From assembly GCA_030762175.1 (NCBI GenBank), contig CM060831.1, positions 76,682,001 through 76,746,000 of the forward strand: 64,000 bases of DNA, read 5' to 3'. Of the stretch, positions 35,098-45,608 are shown piece by piece (position 1 is the first letter of the stretch; every line of letters begins with the position of its first letter). The notes under the pieces are model-generated. The model saw nothing but the letters and a program-made list of their open reading frames with translations, did not search any database and was not told the DNA's origin. Origin of the DNA: Metallyticus violacea. Taxonomy: Eukaryota > Arthropoda > Insecta > Mantodea > Metallyticidae. A program made the position numbers and the translations under genes.

Positions 35098-35787
35098 TTT
35101 TCCACACTGAAAAACACAAAAGAAGGATACAAATTCGAAAGTTTCACTTGCCATCCAATTTACTACAACAAGTTCAAGAAAATTTTCAAAGAATATGGGA
35201 TAATGTTAGCCCTAAAGAATAAATATAATATCAAGAATTTATTAGGTTGCACATGAAAAAGACTCCATACCAAACAGAACAGAAATCAGGAATTTATGTA
35301 ATAAAATGTGCAGATTGTGAACAAAGCTACATAGGAAAAACAAAGAGAAACTTAGAAATTCGGAAGAAAGAACACTTTAATATTCGGCTTGAGCAGGTTG
35401 ATAAATCAGCAGCAGCAGCTCACTTTTGGACCAAAAACCAGAAATTAAACTGCTGAAACATCTTCGCAACCCAATGGAGTTATCCACTTGGAAAATTTTC
35501 ATATTAAAAAATAAAGAAATCCTAATGAACCTAAGAGTTTCCTCCTATGGATGAACTCAGTCATTTCCTACTTCAGCCAACAGATGCCAACAAGGAATAT
35601 CTGGGTGTCTAGCCATCCGTTAGAGTAATGGCGGTTCAGTGAGCAACTTAGGATGGGAGAGATTCTCCTAAAATAAATCTTATTTTATATAAGTAAATGA
35701 AGTTTAGTGTAAAAAATGAATACCTAAGTTTAGGATATATTACCACTCCAATGTCAACAGCTTTGTAAGTACAATATTTATACACAT
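35098..35787 (+). mobile_element. PLE-C 3' half with GIY-YIG domain
   Basis: Plus-strand copy of the PLE-C end: LKNTKEGYKFESFTCHPIYY, NKFKKIFKEYGIML, then after one shift SGIYVIKCADCEQSYIGKTK, RNLEIRKKEHF and a decayed tail. It ends with the PLE-C terminus (GTAAATGAAGTTTAGTGT, then complement of the ACTTACGAAGCTG end) at about 35787. The RT is truncated at the 5' side. Frameshifts at about 35256 and 35455. Confidence 0.85.
35645..35680 (+). ncRNA. degenerate hammerhead (PLE-C)
   Basis: CTTAGGA in place of CTGANGA and CTAAAAT in place of CGAAAC; the helix II hairpin GGGAGAGATTCTCCT survives. Inactive by inspection. Confidence 0.6.
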
Positions 35788-37799
35788 TCTGTTTTTAAAT
35801 GGATCTAAGGAATATTTTACTGTTACTAGTTTGAGTTCATCTAATGTTGAAGGAGCTGATTTTCAAATAAAAAACCAAAGCTTAGTGAGTGTATTGATTT
35901 TGACAAAAATGAAAGTTTAATAGCCAATTTTATTTCTAGTGACTGCGCTTACTGTGAAGTTACTGAAACAAAAAAATCATTTACATCTACACGACATGAA
36001 ATCAATGACTTGGATATTGGAAAAATGTAAGTAGTTGTGTAATGTAAGTTAAGTAAGTAAGTTCAGTAAAGAAAAATGTAAGTTAACTTGAATGATTCTT
36101 TAAAATATGAACTTTTGAATGAAACTTGGCAATGTATTGAAGACTATGACTTAAAGCTGATTATTCCGATAAAAAAAGATGATTTTTAATGGGTGGTTTA
36201 CACAGTATGCATGGTTATCACATTTTCAACTTCTACAAGGAGCTTTCTGTAAATTTTGTGTTCTTTTCTCATCTAGCACTCAGATTCGTAGTGATTTATA
36301 CAAATTAATTATGTTTGTTAGGGAGCTATTTTGTAGGTATGAAGATTTCCATGAAAGAGCCCATGAACATATGAATACTCAAATGCTTAAAACTGTCAAG
36401 AAAGCAACAAATTTTCAAAAAATCAAACATTTTCAAAATAAATCTGTACATAAACAATTAAATGAAAATTATAGTAAGTTAATCCAGACAAACAAGTTCA
36501 AACTCATCCTTGAATTTAGAAAGGTGATTTGTGGAATTGAAGAAATTGTTCTTAAAGAAAAACTTCCAAAGGGGGAAAATTCATTTCATTGTTAAAATTT
36601 ATAGTAGAAGCTAGGGATAATTAATTAGTACAGCATTTAGAAACTTGTCCTTTGCATCTGTCGGAACACAAAATGAAATCAAAGATATATATGTGGTAGT
36701 ACTATTTCCAGAGAAATAATTTGGAAGAGTGTTTTCAATTCTTGCAGACAAAACTTGTGACATTAATGGAACAGAACAATTATCAATTGATATGAGATAT
36801 ATATTCTTTGATGAAAATGAAAGGAAGAACATTATCAAAGAAAAAATTTTGGGATTTATTCCTCTTTATGATTTGATGCGGAAAATATTGCAAACTCTAT
36901 ATTAAAAGTTTTATATCAGTATGTATTAGACATAACTAAGCTAGTTGGACAGAGTTATGGATGCTCAACAATGCTGGAATATATGGTCCAAGCAAAAATA
37001 AAAGAAAAATGTCCTAAAGCAGTCTATATACATTGCTCAGCCCATAGGCTAAATTTGGTAATTAATGATCTGAATAAACTGTCACTTGTTCAAAACTGTA
37101 AAGCTACTCTAAAGAATTTTATAAAGTATTTCAAACATAGTACTAAGTGCAGGAGAAGATTGTTAACATTCCTCTCTTTTCTGAAACTAGGTGGACTGAA
37201 AAATATAAAAACATTCGTACATTGACAATTATGTGAGTATTGTAAATGAACTTCAGGAAATTTCCCAAGAAACTGGAGATTCTACAACCAAGTAATAATC
37301 CTTCTCTTTGCATAGTATACTCACTATAACTGCTTTTATTTTTTGTATTTTTATTTCTAATATATTAGAACCATTATTTAAAGCTTTACTGGCTGAACAG
37401 TTGGATATGCCAAAAATGAAACATTTGACCAGAGTGTTGAACGAATCAATAAATACATTAGATAATGGAACTGTATTTGAGAAGATTTTTCAGAAAGCAG
37501 TACATATAATTGAAGATCTGGGAGAAGAAATAAAACTCTCAAGAATAACTTCAAAACAAGTCCATAAGGCTAATATCGCCATTGCAGACCCAAAAGAATA
37601 CTTTAGAGTCATGGTATTTCATCCTTATATAGATTCATAATTAGTAAGTTTAAAGTTGCGATTTTCTGAAGAAAATGCTGTAGCTTATGATTTATTATTG
37701 TTATATCCTGCACAAATGTAATCAATGACAGATTCAGAATTGGAAAATATCACTGGTAAAATAGAAGAGTTAAATGGACTAGATAATTTAAACTAATAT

Positions 37800-38082
37800 A
37801 ATGTGGGTAACTTTTTTACACACTTCACTTACTATCTTTAAGTTAAGACAATGTTTCCGGAACCAGCGTTCCATCCTCAGCTGTTGACCCAATGTTTCCT
37901 GGTGCTCGTGTTGGTCCCATGCAAGCTGTTGTGTGGTATGTGGTGACCTCTGGTGGTTCTGAGATGAATTTAGAAAGGTGATTCCATGACAGAAGGTCAA
38001 AATTCATTGCAACTTTTTTGTATTTTAGAATGAAAATCTTCTCTCAGGCAGCCAATTCAAATGGGTTTTTTAATTCTAGGTA
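37800..38082 (-). mobile_element. PLE-E 3'-end fragment inserted in the hAT
   Basis: Minus strand carries the endonuclease tail FELAAxEKIFILKYKKVAMNF, then ISEPPEVTTYHTTACM and ending ETLS, followed by a hammerhead and the terminal block CTTCACTTACTATCTT. It is a family distinct from PLE-A to D. No clean target duplication is visible. It interrupts the hAT coding region. Confidence 0.78.
37843..37884 (-). ncRNA. hammerhead ribozyme (PLE-E)
   Basis: Minus strand: CAG, CTGAGGA, helix II GGAAC/GTTCC extended by a U-G pair, GAAAC, ATT, GTC. The core is complete; helix I is poor. Confidence 0.75.
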
Positions 38083-38530
38083 ATTTCAAGGCAGAATGCA
38101 TTATATGCCAAAACATCTGGAAACAAAGAGATCCGCAAAAATAACAACTTATGGAAGTGAAATTTATCAGCTTACCCAACAAGGTTTAATTGTTATCTTC
38201 CATAAAATATGCATTATTCATTGCCCTAACTCTTCTTGTTACTATGTGTTGTGTGGAGCGATCTTTCTGCACAATATAAAGGGTGAAAGCATGGACAAAA
38301 ACACTATGTTCAAAAATTGGTTGTTAGCTAAGTGTTCATAAACACAAAATAGTTAAAAAGAAGGCAAAATTTCTGGAAAATGCTGTGTATGAGTTCAGCC
38401 AACAACCAAGGAGACTGCAACTCCTGTTTACTGAGTGAGAGACTGGCTACCATCCAGGATCCATAACAGATAGTTTTTAAAGACATCAACATATTGGGTA
38501 AGTACTATACCTTAATGCCATAATAATTCG

Positions 38531-38790
38531 CCACAGGTGGCCGGGGTCATTAAGGCGTGGACTCCTGAGCTGGAGGTCTGAGGTTCTATTCCCACGAAGA
38601 CTATCCTCCCTGATTAAGGTTTTCCTCATTTCTCATAAATGGCAAATGCTGGGGAGGTATCCTAAACTTAGTTAGACCTAGAATGCTTCCTTCCTTTAAA
38701 AAAAATCCTTTCCCAATTTATCTTTTCATCTCATGTAACATCAGCGTCCTGGTGCCTCAGTAGTTAAAATAGGAGTTAAACACTAATTAA
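38531..38790 (+). repeat. SINE-A copy 3
   Basis: Plus strand: head GGTGGCCGGGGTCATTAAGG, a mutated box B (GGTTCTATTCCC), family body with GGCAAATGCTGGGGAGGTAT, A-rich tail. Flanks share CATAATAA (about 38519 and 38795). Confidence 0.88.
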
Positions 38791-38942
38791 AAAAATTGTC
38801 ATAATAAGCAATAGATCTATACCTAAATTTAAAATTAATTTCTTTGCAGAACTAATCCAGTGAATCAATTAATATATTCTTAATTAGCTAGTGAGTTGAT
38901 TTAATACTCTTATGCTCCACATACCATTGAATCATAAAGAAC

Positions 38943-38975
38943 ATGTTTGACAGGCTTTTGCCAGCATCATCAGCT
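38943..38975 (-). ncRNA. degenerate hammerhead (PLE-F left arm)
   Basis: CTGATGA and the hairpin TGCTGGCAAAAGCCTG remain, but GAAAC is changed to CAAAC. Confidence 0.65.
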
Positions 38976-39671
38976 GTCAAGTCAACTGCCAGATTTGTTG
39001 TTGATTGGAAGGACTTGGTGTAGCTCTCATGGACATTTTATTAATTTGCTTCTGTTGGGATCTCAAAGTTCATAACCTTATCTTCATATGTTTTTATAAA
39101 AATATTTTTCCTATATTTCCAGCTCTAAGGGTCTATCTATGAATTTCAATAATTTGACTTCCATTTCTATATCGTGTTTATCTCTCTAAAAGCGATGTGC
39201 AACCACTGTTTATCTATGTGATTGCACCTGATGTTTTTCCAGTGTTCCTTTAGCCTAATTCCAATGCTTCTTTTTGTTTTGCCAACATATAAAGAAATTT
39301 ACTTATCATCCTTGGGCCACCAAAAATTCCAGAAAATATTTGGAGAGTTTGGGATTACTTTGTTCCCAGTAACAAATTCAGCCTAAATAATCTGCTCAAC
39401 TCCGGTGATAATGATAGAATACCTGAGAGTAGAAGCCAGGAATATATCAAATCAGCTGTTCAGAATGCAACAAAGTATATATTGGCAAAACAAAAATTAT
39501 TGAAATTCGTAGATGGATCCTTAGAGCTGGGAATATGAGAAAAAAGTTAATAGAAAAATATAAATAAGGCTATGAGCTTTGATGACCTAACAGAAGACAA
39601 ATTAATTCAAAAGCTCATAAAATTTCCACAAAGTTACACCAGTCCATTCAACCAACAAGGCAGTGGACTCC

Positions 39672-39711
39672 CAGCTGATGATGCAGGCAAAAGCCTGTGA
39701 AACATGTTCTG
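39672..39711 (+). ncRNA. hammerhead ribozyme (PLE-F right arm)
   Basis: CAG, CTGATGA, helix II GCAGGC-AAAA-GCCTGT, GAAAC, AT, GTT, CTG. Helix I is CAG/CTG; helix III is ACATGT. Confidence 0.85.
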
Positions 39712-39789
39712 ATGATTCAATGGTAAATGGAGCATAAGAGTATTAAATCGACTAACCAGCTAATTAAGAATAGACCTATATATTTTTTA

Positions 39790-40669
39790 ATGTTGAATAA
39801 CGTTTATAAAATTAAATCGCATTAGAATTAAAATGCCATGTCTTAATATGAACTGTGCAACTAAACATTAAAGGTTAATTATGCAAAGACGTTTCACAAA
39901 ATTTGTTTGTTTAATTGATTTTTCAAACCTGATAAATTTTAATCATTTACTTTTAAAAATATGTTGTCCCTCCCTCAAAAATATACCGCAGATGCCCTTG
40001 TACTACTCTAAAGATGGAACTAACAAACATGTTTCATGATCCCTTAAAATGGTATTCACAACCCTTCTGAAACCAGGACCAAGGTGAACTAGATGCATGA
40101 ACCTCCCATAATTTGTAAATAGAGAATATTAGCTTATGCTAAGAATTCTGATACAGAAAATGTGCTTAAAATAAGAGCTGTACACAACTGGTAAGTTGGA
40201 TAGTTTACAATAGTGCCTACATTTTAGTACTGAACAATGATATAGTACCTGAGACTGAAGACCAAGGCTACAATGATAAAGGCTGTGATTATAGAATTTT
40301 ATAAAGATTATAAAATGCCATGTACCTTCAAAATTTTGTTAACAATGATTTATTTGAATGTTTACTTCCTGTTAAGTTTGTATCTATTGTGATATAAAAA
40401 ACTAAGTTCATCATAATGCATTTTATTCAATGGTTAATTATGGATGTATTATGTGTAACTTTAAAATCAAAATGGTGCTTTCATTATTTGGGAAACAGTT
40501 TTAAAAAATGATAAATTCTTAAACTTAGTCTTGATACTTAGGTTTTTTATTAATTTTTTTTAATGTTTTATTTATTGTTACTTTGACAGCATTGGTCTTC
40601 TTTGACATCTGTAGATTGTGGACTGAATACAATAGGTATAAGTCTGTAGGGATAAATGAAATGAATTAA
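39790..40669. other. AT-rich DNA
   Basis: No gene or repeat recognised. Confidence 0.5.
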
Positions 40670-40850
40670 TAATGGTGCAAATGAGCTCAGAATCCTTGGC
40701 ATCTTAAAGTTAACTGGTATTTACCTTCTCAGGGTAAAGAAAGTTCAAAAAAACCACCTCAAACAGCATAACTTGACCAGGATTTGAACCCAGGACCTTT
40801 GGATTCAGTCATAAATTCTACTACTAACCCAAGTGGTAATTTAGGTCTTT
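40670..40850 (-). repeat. tRNA-derived SINE of another family (SINE-D)
   Basis: On the minus strand a tRNA-like head with TTAGTAGTAGAATTTATG and box B GGGTTCAAATCCTGG (about 40770-40785) is followed by a pyrimidine-rich body and CTGAGAAGGTAAATACCAG. Only one copy is seen, so the boundaries are inferred. Confidence 0.5.
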
Positions 40851-41147
40851 CTTGGTTAGGGAAGTAAAACATTTTTACTGCTTCCTATAAATTTTTATTT
40901 GTGTGCTTAATATGATTTAAAATGATGCTCCTTAATTTTTCTGATGAAAAATAGAGAGAGGTCCCAAAAGATTGATTGCACAGCTGGAAAGCACAGTCTT
41001 GGTCTCTTGGGATGTTTAGAAAAATGCAGTAAACTCTGTTTTTTGGCAGCTCACAGCACTTGGGGCTGATGTAACAGTGTAGGATCTGGATTTATGCTGT
41101 GTGGCTGTAGATTTTGTTATTTTTTATTTTTATATAATAAAGAGCCT

Positions 41148-41227
41148 TCATTCTGCATTTTCTGCTCTATATGCCACAGCCACTTGTATACCAGCACTGT
41201 CCTGGTCAACTATTAATACACGTTTTC
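41148..41227 (-). CDS. terminal exon of an unidentified minus-strand gene
   Basis: The minus-strand acceptor is textbook (TTTATATTTCTCATTTTACAG ending at 41228). The exon contributes two bases of a split codon, then KRVLIVDQDSAGIQVAVAYR and AENAE, and a TGA at 41150-41148. AATAAA-like signals follow about 20-35 bp downstream (near 41130). The frame is short (26 residues), but the splice site, the non-AT-biased peptide and the polyadenylation signal agree. Upstream exons should lie at higher coordinates; none was identified with confidence. The family is unknown. Confidence 0.5.
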
Positions 41228-41792
41228 CTGTAAAATGAGAAATATAAATTAATAATTAACATTTAAATGACCATAAGAAAACAAGAGCAGAATATAAGCT
41301 GCAGTCCTTTTCATGCAAAACATTACATTGTAAATAGCGTAAATAAAACATGTGTATTTTCCAAATAACATTTTTCTAATGACTTTTTCTTGTAATCGTG
41401 TTTCAATATAAAATTTAATGTAGAATAAAATGCTATTTTTTACTGTTCTCATTAACAAATTCTATTTATTATAATTTTCTTAATTAGAAATATGAATCCA
41501 AAATTCAAGAATATAGAAAAATGATGCATCTTCTAATAAAATATAATTTTTAAATTTACATTCCTTAATTAGAGATTATAAAGTTAATTTTGAACATTAT
41601 TGCATCATAGAGACACAGTGAAAAGCAATATGCAATCGCAACTGTGGAAATATTCATGACTCAGGCCCATGGAATTGCAAGTCTTTAGCAGTATCATTGT
41701 CTTACAAGAGTAACATTAAACCTGTGGTAAATGCAAATGCAATGCAGAAATCAATAAACATTTTCACTGACCCCTTGAAGAAATATGATTCT
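41228..41792. other. AT-rich DNA (intron of the minus-strand gene if the exon at 41148-41227 is real)
   Basis: Nothing recognised. Confidence 0.45.
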
Positions 41793-41802
41793 AGAGTGAT
41801 GG

Positions 41803-42056
41803 AAAATGCGGGTTCGAACCCGGCCAGGGCCGATGGATTTTTTCGGGCCTGAAAATCCTTAAGTATGGTTTCCTTTGGAAGGGAAGTAAAGCCGTGGGTC
41901 CCGTGTCGTACATTTACGGCATGAAAAAGAACCTCAAGCCTGAAAGAGAGGCCTCTGAGCAAAATTTGTCGGCCGTTTCGCGCCCTGAGTTGAATGGGTG
42001 ATGACCTGAGATGTTAAAGAGCATACATAAATAAATCAATCAAAAAAAAAAAAAAA
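41803..42056 (+). repeat. SINE-B copy 2
   Basis: Starts in box B (GGGTTCGAACCCGG), so the 5' part of the tRNA head is missing, and ends in AATCAATC plus 15 A. Flanked by the 10-bp target duplication AGAGTGATGG at 41793-41802 and 42057-42066. The body is nearly identical to the copies at 43152 and 50577, indicating recent activity. Confidence 0.92.
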
Positions 42057-42309
42057 AGAGTGATGGTATCTCAAACTTATAAATAGGTGTAATATCACAA
42101 AGCCTTACCATTGGCTTTTTCTTAGTGTCATGTTAAACAAGCTGGGAAAAAAGTTCAGTACCCCTACAATAACCTGTTATTGTACTACATTTATGAATAT
42201 ATATTTATGAAATATGAATGGAAATATACCCATTATATGTCTAGGATGTTAGGATTAGTTCCACCATGATCCCCATACAGAGTAATATGACACCATATTC
42301 TCCTATTCA

Positions 42310-43570
42310 TTTTAATAAGCATTTAATTCAGCATCATTTCATGGACAGCAGCTTCTAATGCATGGTTGGAAGTATATCGATGCTGCTGCATTCTCTCCTT
42401 AATGAAACCCCACAATACAGTAAGGTCAGGGCTGTGTGGAGACCAAGGTAATGGTGCATATAACTGTTGTTCCACAACTACTCCAATGATGTGGAAACAT
42501 TTCTTTAAGCCAGTATAGGATGTCAACCGTAAAGTGTGCTGGTGCTTCAAATTGTTGAAACCAGACAGTTTATGATGCCTGTTGCTTGTACCTACAGGCA
42601 TAACCAGGTACAGACATGCAAAGATATACTTGATTTACCGATTCTTGAAAAATAAGGCCCCAACAGATCATCTGCATTCATGCCCACCCACATCATCACA
42701 TGTGGAGGATTCAGTTGAATTTCTTGATAGAAAGGGGGATTCTCCTTAGCCCAGAAGAGAATGTTCTGATTTATTGAACTAGGGTAAATGGCACATTCAT
42801 CTATAAAAATAACTTTCTAGTGCCTTGCACATTTTGAAAATGTTTGAAGGAACAAGGTGCAAGGGGGCTTGGCATATGTCAAGATGCTTATCTGTTAATT
42901 CATTGACAGTAATAGTGCAGAAACATTTAATTTTTCAGTCTTTTTTATGTGGCCATGCATTGTTAGATTATGGCACTTACAACTCAGCGACACACTTTCT
43001 GATTGATTTGATGGGTGATTGAGTTACTGACTTGGCAACAGCAGCAAAAGTTTTGCCCAAGTAAAGTGTCTCCCACTTTCCTTTGCATCTTTAACACATA
43101 TCATTCTGAAAGTTTTTTTTTCTCCCACTTCAATTTACCTCTACTCGATGATTGATTGATTGATTTATTTATTTATGGACGCTCTTTAACATCTCAGGTC
43201 ATCAGCGTCCCATTCAACTCAAGGCGTGAAACGGCCAACAAATTTTGCTCAGAGGCCTCTCTTTCAGGCTTGAGGTTCTTTTTCGTGCCGTAAATGTACG
43301 ACACGGGACCCACGCTTTACTTCCCTTCCCTTACCATACTTAGGATTTTTACGCCCGAAAAAATCCATCGGTCCTGGCTGGGTTCGAACCCGCGATTTGG
43401 GTATAGGAGGCAAGTATGGTAACCACTACACCACCAGGACTGACTCTACTCGATGAACCTTACCAAAACTAGCTCTAAAATTTTGCATGATGAAAGGTAT
43501 GGTTTTTCTTTTTCCGGTATGAAGCAACCGTGGACCCCATGGAAGCCACAAATCTCTCCTCTAAACTAAA
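42310..43570 (-). pseudogene. DDE transposase remnant (Tc/IS630-like), split by SINE-B
   Basis: Minus-strand pieces in order: RVEVNLKW-type fragments at 43440-43560, LGQNFCCCCQVSNS (about 43050), ERYFYR and NPPFLSRNS-like pieces (42700-42810), GPYFFKNR-like residues (about 42650), and the open frame 42323-42601 with GVVVEQQLYAPLPWSPHSPD, then LTVLWGFIKERM. This resembles arthropod DDE-superfamily transposases with the ending WPPRSPDLTPLDFFLWGxxK, in which the last acidic residue follows. The QQDGAP block is mutated (FHIIGVVVEQQ region). Frame breaks are frequent. I place it only at superfamily level. Confidence 0.6.
43152..43443 (-). repeat. SINE-B copy 3, full length
   Basis: The only complete copy. 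In minus orientation: head CCTGGTGGTGTAGTGGTTAC (box A), anticodon-like region, box B GGGTTCGAACCCAG, body, tail AATCAATCAATCAATC. Flanked by a perfect 13-bp target duplication, CTCTACTCGATGA, at 43139-43151 and 43444-43456. The head resembles tRNA-Gly/Glu/Asp. Confidence 0.95.
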
Positions 43571-44206
43571 ATCACTCATATTCACCATCAAACACTTTTA
43601 AAATGTGTTGAATTAGTATTTATTTCCTAGCAACATTCACATTATGTTTGTGTTTTGTATGAAACCAATATTGAAGTTGTTACACAGGTATTATCCATAC
43701 GTGAAGTTTATAAATATAGCATAATAACAGATTATTGAGAGTGTTCTAGGATATTTGCCCTTATTGTACTTGGATCATTGTTATGAAGAGAACCAAAGCC
43801 TTTTCAAGTCTGATATTTGGATTTGGAAAATATCTCAGTTAATTTTTGTACTATATTAATATATAAATCCATATAAATCACATTTACATGAGTTGCTTAA
43901 AGAAGAACCAGACATACTGCAATTGGTTATTGGCACATTGTGTTTTTACATTTATTTACCTACATAGCTCTATAAACACATCTCCTTCTAAGTTATAACA
44001 ACCATCAGTTACTATCTCAGATTTATTACTCTTCTTTTCATATTTATTAATTTTCTCATACATTTTTTCCTAATTCTAACCAAATATTTTCCTATCAATT
44101 TAAAGTTATCTCCTTAGTTTAAAATTATTTTTCCTCCTATTTCCAAAGGATAAAGGAAACTTTTTTCTGCAGTTATGAATCAAAACATGCCAATTTTATG
44201 TTCTTA
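43571..44206. other. AT-rich DNA
   Basis: Nothing recognised. Confidence 0.5.
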
Positions 44207-44385
44207 ATAGCGAGTTGATTTGATAATCTTATGCTCCACTTACTGTTGAATTATGCAAAACTAGTTTCGCAGGCTCCAACTGAGGATGCAGGCAAAAGCC
44301 TGCGAAACTTAGTTTTGCATAATTCAACAGTAAGTGGAGCATAAGATTATCAAATTGACTCGCTAGATAATTAAGAACATAGTCG
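44207..44385. mobile_element. 180-bp palindromic mini-element (PLE-F termini only)
   Basis: A near-perfect palindrome: the arms (GATAATCTTATGCTCCACTT, then ACTGTTGAATTATGC) are separated by only about 20 bp carrying the hammerhead catalytic core. It has no protein gene. Arms extend outward to ATGTTCTTAAT/ATTAAGAACAT. A target duplication is not evident, so insertion cannot be proved here. Confidence 0.75.
44277..44317 (+). ncRNA. hammerhead ribozyme (PLE-F mini-element)
   Basis: CAA, CTGAGGA, helix II GCAGGC-AAAA-GCCTGC (six pairs), GAAAC, TTA, GTT, TTG. Helix I is CAA/TTG. Confidence 0.85.
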
Positions 44386-44958
44386 CTTCATTGTATTGGT
44401 TCCAACACAAAATTAAATGTTATATTTAATGCCATTTTTATTAATTTTGGTGTGCTGAATTCAAAAATGCATTTTGTTTTGCTGTACCATATCATGTGTT
44501 TTTTTGCAATTTAGCAAAACATCATTCAGAATGTATGTTTGATATTCTTGGTTTCCCTATTTCTCTTTCCATGGAACTTGAGTGTATGGGAAAATGCTCA
44601 AGTGTTCTATGTTCCAACATCTTTCATAGTATCACTTAATCTCCTTCAGATTCTGGTGATACCTTTCTTCTTGCTCTTTGCTGAGAGAACTTAAATTCAC
44701 AGGAAAGTAGCTTGTATGAGCCATTAGAAAATGGAGCATTTGGTTCATGTTACAGCTAAGAGCTTTGAACTTGTTAAACATGTTTCTTACAGTTTCTTTG
44801 TACTGTGGATCCTTAACATCACCCCAAATTTTTTCACAACTTCTTTAAATGTATTCCACACATTCTCTTCTGTTTCATAATACTGATGAAAGTGTTATAC
44901 AACATCAGCTTCTGAATTTCTGGGCCATAAAAACTCCCTCTATGATTTTAGCTTGTGA

Positions 44959-44989
<31 letters not shown>

Positions 44990-45307
44990 GGGCTTGACAA
45001 ACTGCCTCATCATTCACAATTTGCAGGGGTAGAAGTATAATTTTCTCATGAGCAACAAAACATATTAAATGTTGTACTTAAGAAGCTGTTGACAATGGAG
45101 TGGTAATATATCCTAAACTTAGGTATTCATTTTTTACACCAAACTTCACTTACTTACAAAAAAATAAGACACTTATTTAAATAAGCTCTTATTTTTAAGT
45201 AAGTGGATAAAATATAGTGAACTTTTGTAACAGTGGTGTCAAATATTAACATTTTAAAAAAATTGAGTCGAAATTGTAACATACACACCACTAAAATTCA
45301 ATAAAAT

Positions 45308-45349
45308 GGAAGACTAGTTTCGGGAGCCATTGCTTCTATCATCAGTTCC
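45308..45349 (-). ncRNA. hammerhead ribozyme (PLE-A mini-element, left)
   Basis: Minus strand: GGAA, CTGATGA, helix II GAAGC/GCTCC region with mismatches, GAAAC, TA, GTC, TTCC. Helix I GGAA/TTCC is perfect; helix III is ACTAGT. Confidence 0.82.
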
Positions 45350-45566
45350 TGGTCAACTGCCAGTCTCGATGTTTGTGGTAGGTCGACTCATCTCTGGTGG
45401 AGGTTTAATGAACTTTTGTATTAGTACATCACTTGGCGGGATTTCAAAATTAAAAACTTTCTCTTTATTCGAAATCCCGCCAAGTGGTGTACTAATACAA
45501 AAGTTCATTAAACTTCCACCAGAGATGAATCAACCTAACACAAACAACGAGACCGGTAGTTGACCA

Positions 45567-45608
45567 GGAACTGATGATAGGAGCGATGGCTCCCGAAACT
45601 AGTCTTCC
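45567..45608 (+). ncRNA. hammerhead ribozyme (PLE-A mini-element, right)
   Basis: GGAA, CTGATGA, helix II GGAGC-GATG-GCTCC, GAAAC, TA, GTC, TTCC. All helices intact; one of the best-formed copies in the window. Confidence 0.9.

Larger units (their letters stand above)
35850..38420 (+). pseudogene. hAT-type transposase remnant (DUF4371/ZMYM-like), split by a PLE
   Basis: Blocks appear in the correct order but different frames. 36179-36595 has GAFCKFCVLFSSS and HERAHEHMNT, as in TTF-type zinc-finger regions. 36640-36860 has ILADKTCDINGTEQLS, MRYIFFDENERKN and LGFIPLYDL (the SILADETTDISG block, first catalytic Asp). 36971-37225 has YIHCSAHRLNLVINDL. 37308-37640 has LTRVLNESIN and SRITSKQVHKANI. 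After the PLE, 38210-38340 has LTLLVTMCCVERSF, the C-terminal dimerisation motif (LPVTTCSxERSF). Stops and shifts are common. The parent was an intact hAT transposase of the DUF4371 class. Confidence 0.82.
38870..39775. mobile_element. inverted-dimer Penelope-like element (PLE-F)
   Basis: The outer inverted arms are CTTAATTAGCTAGTGAGTTG with CTTATGCTCCAC at the left and their complements at 39735-39775. The left half encodes the endonuclease tail on the minus strand. The right half (39290-39650) encodes it on the plus strand: HPWATKNSRKYL-like start, YIKSAVQNATKYILAKQK (decayed SGIYxIxC...YIGKTK) and LIQKLIKFPQS. A hammerhead is intact in the right arm and mutated in the left arm. Heavily decayed. 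Confidence 0.78.

Noticed and set aside
41797..41825. tRNA gene suggested by GGGTTCGAACCCGG boxes
   Set aside because: All such boxes belong to SINE heads; no full cloverleaf with anticodon and acceptor stems was found.
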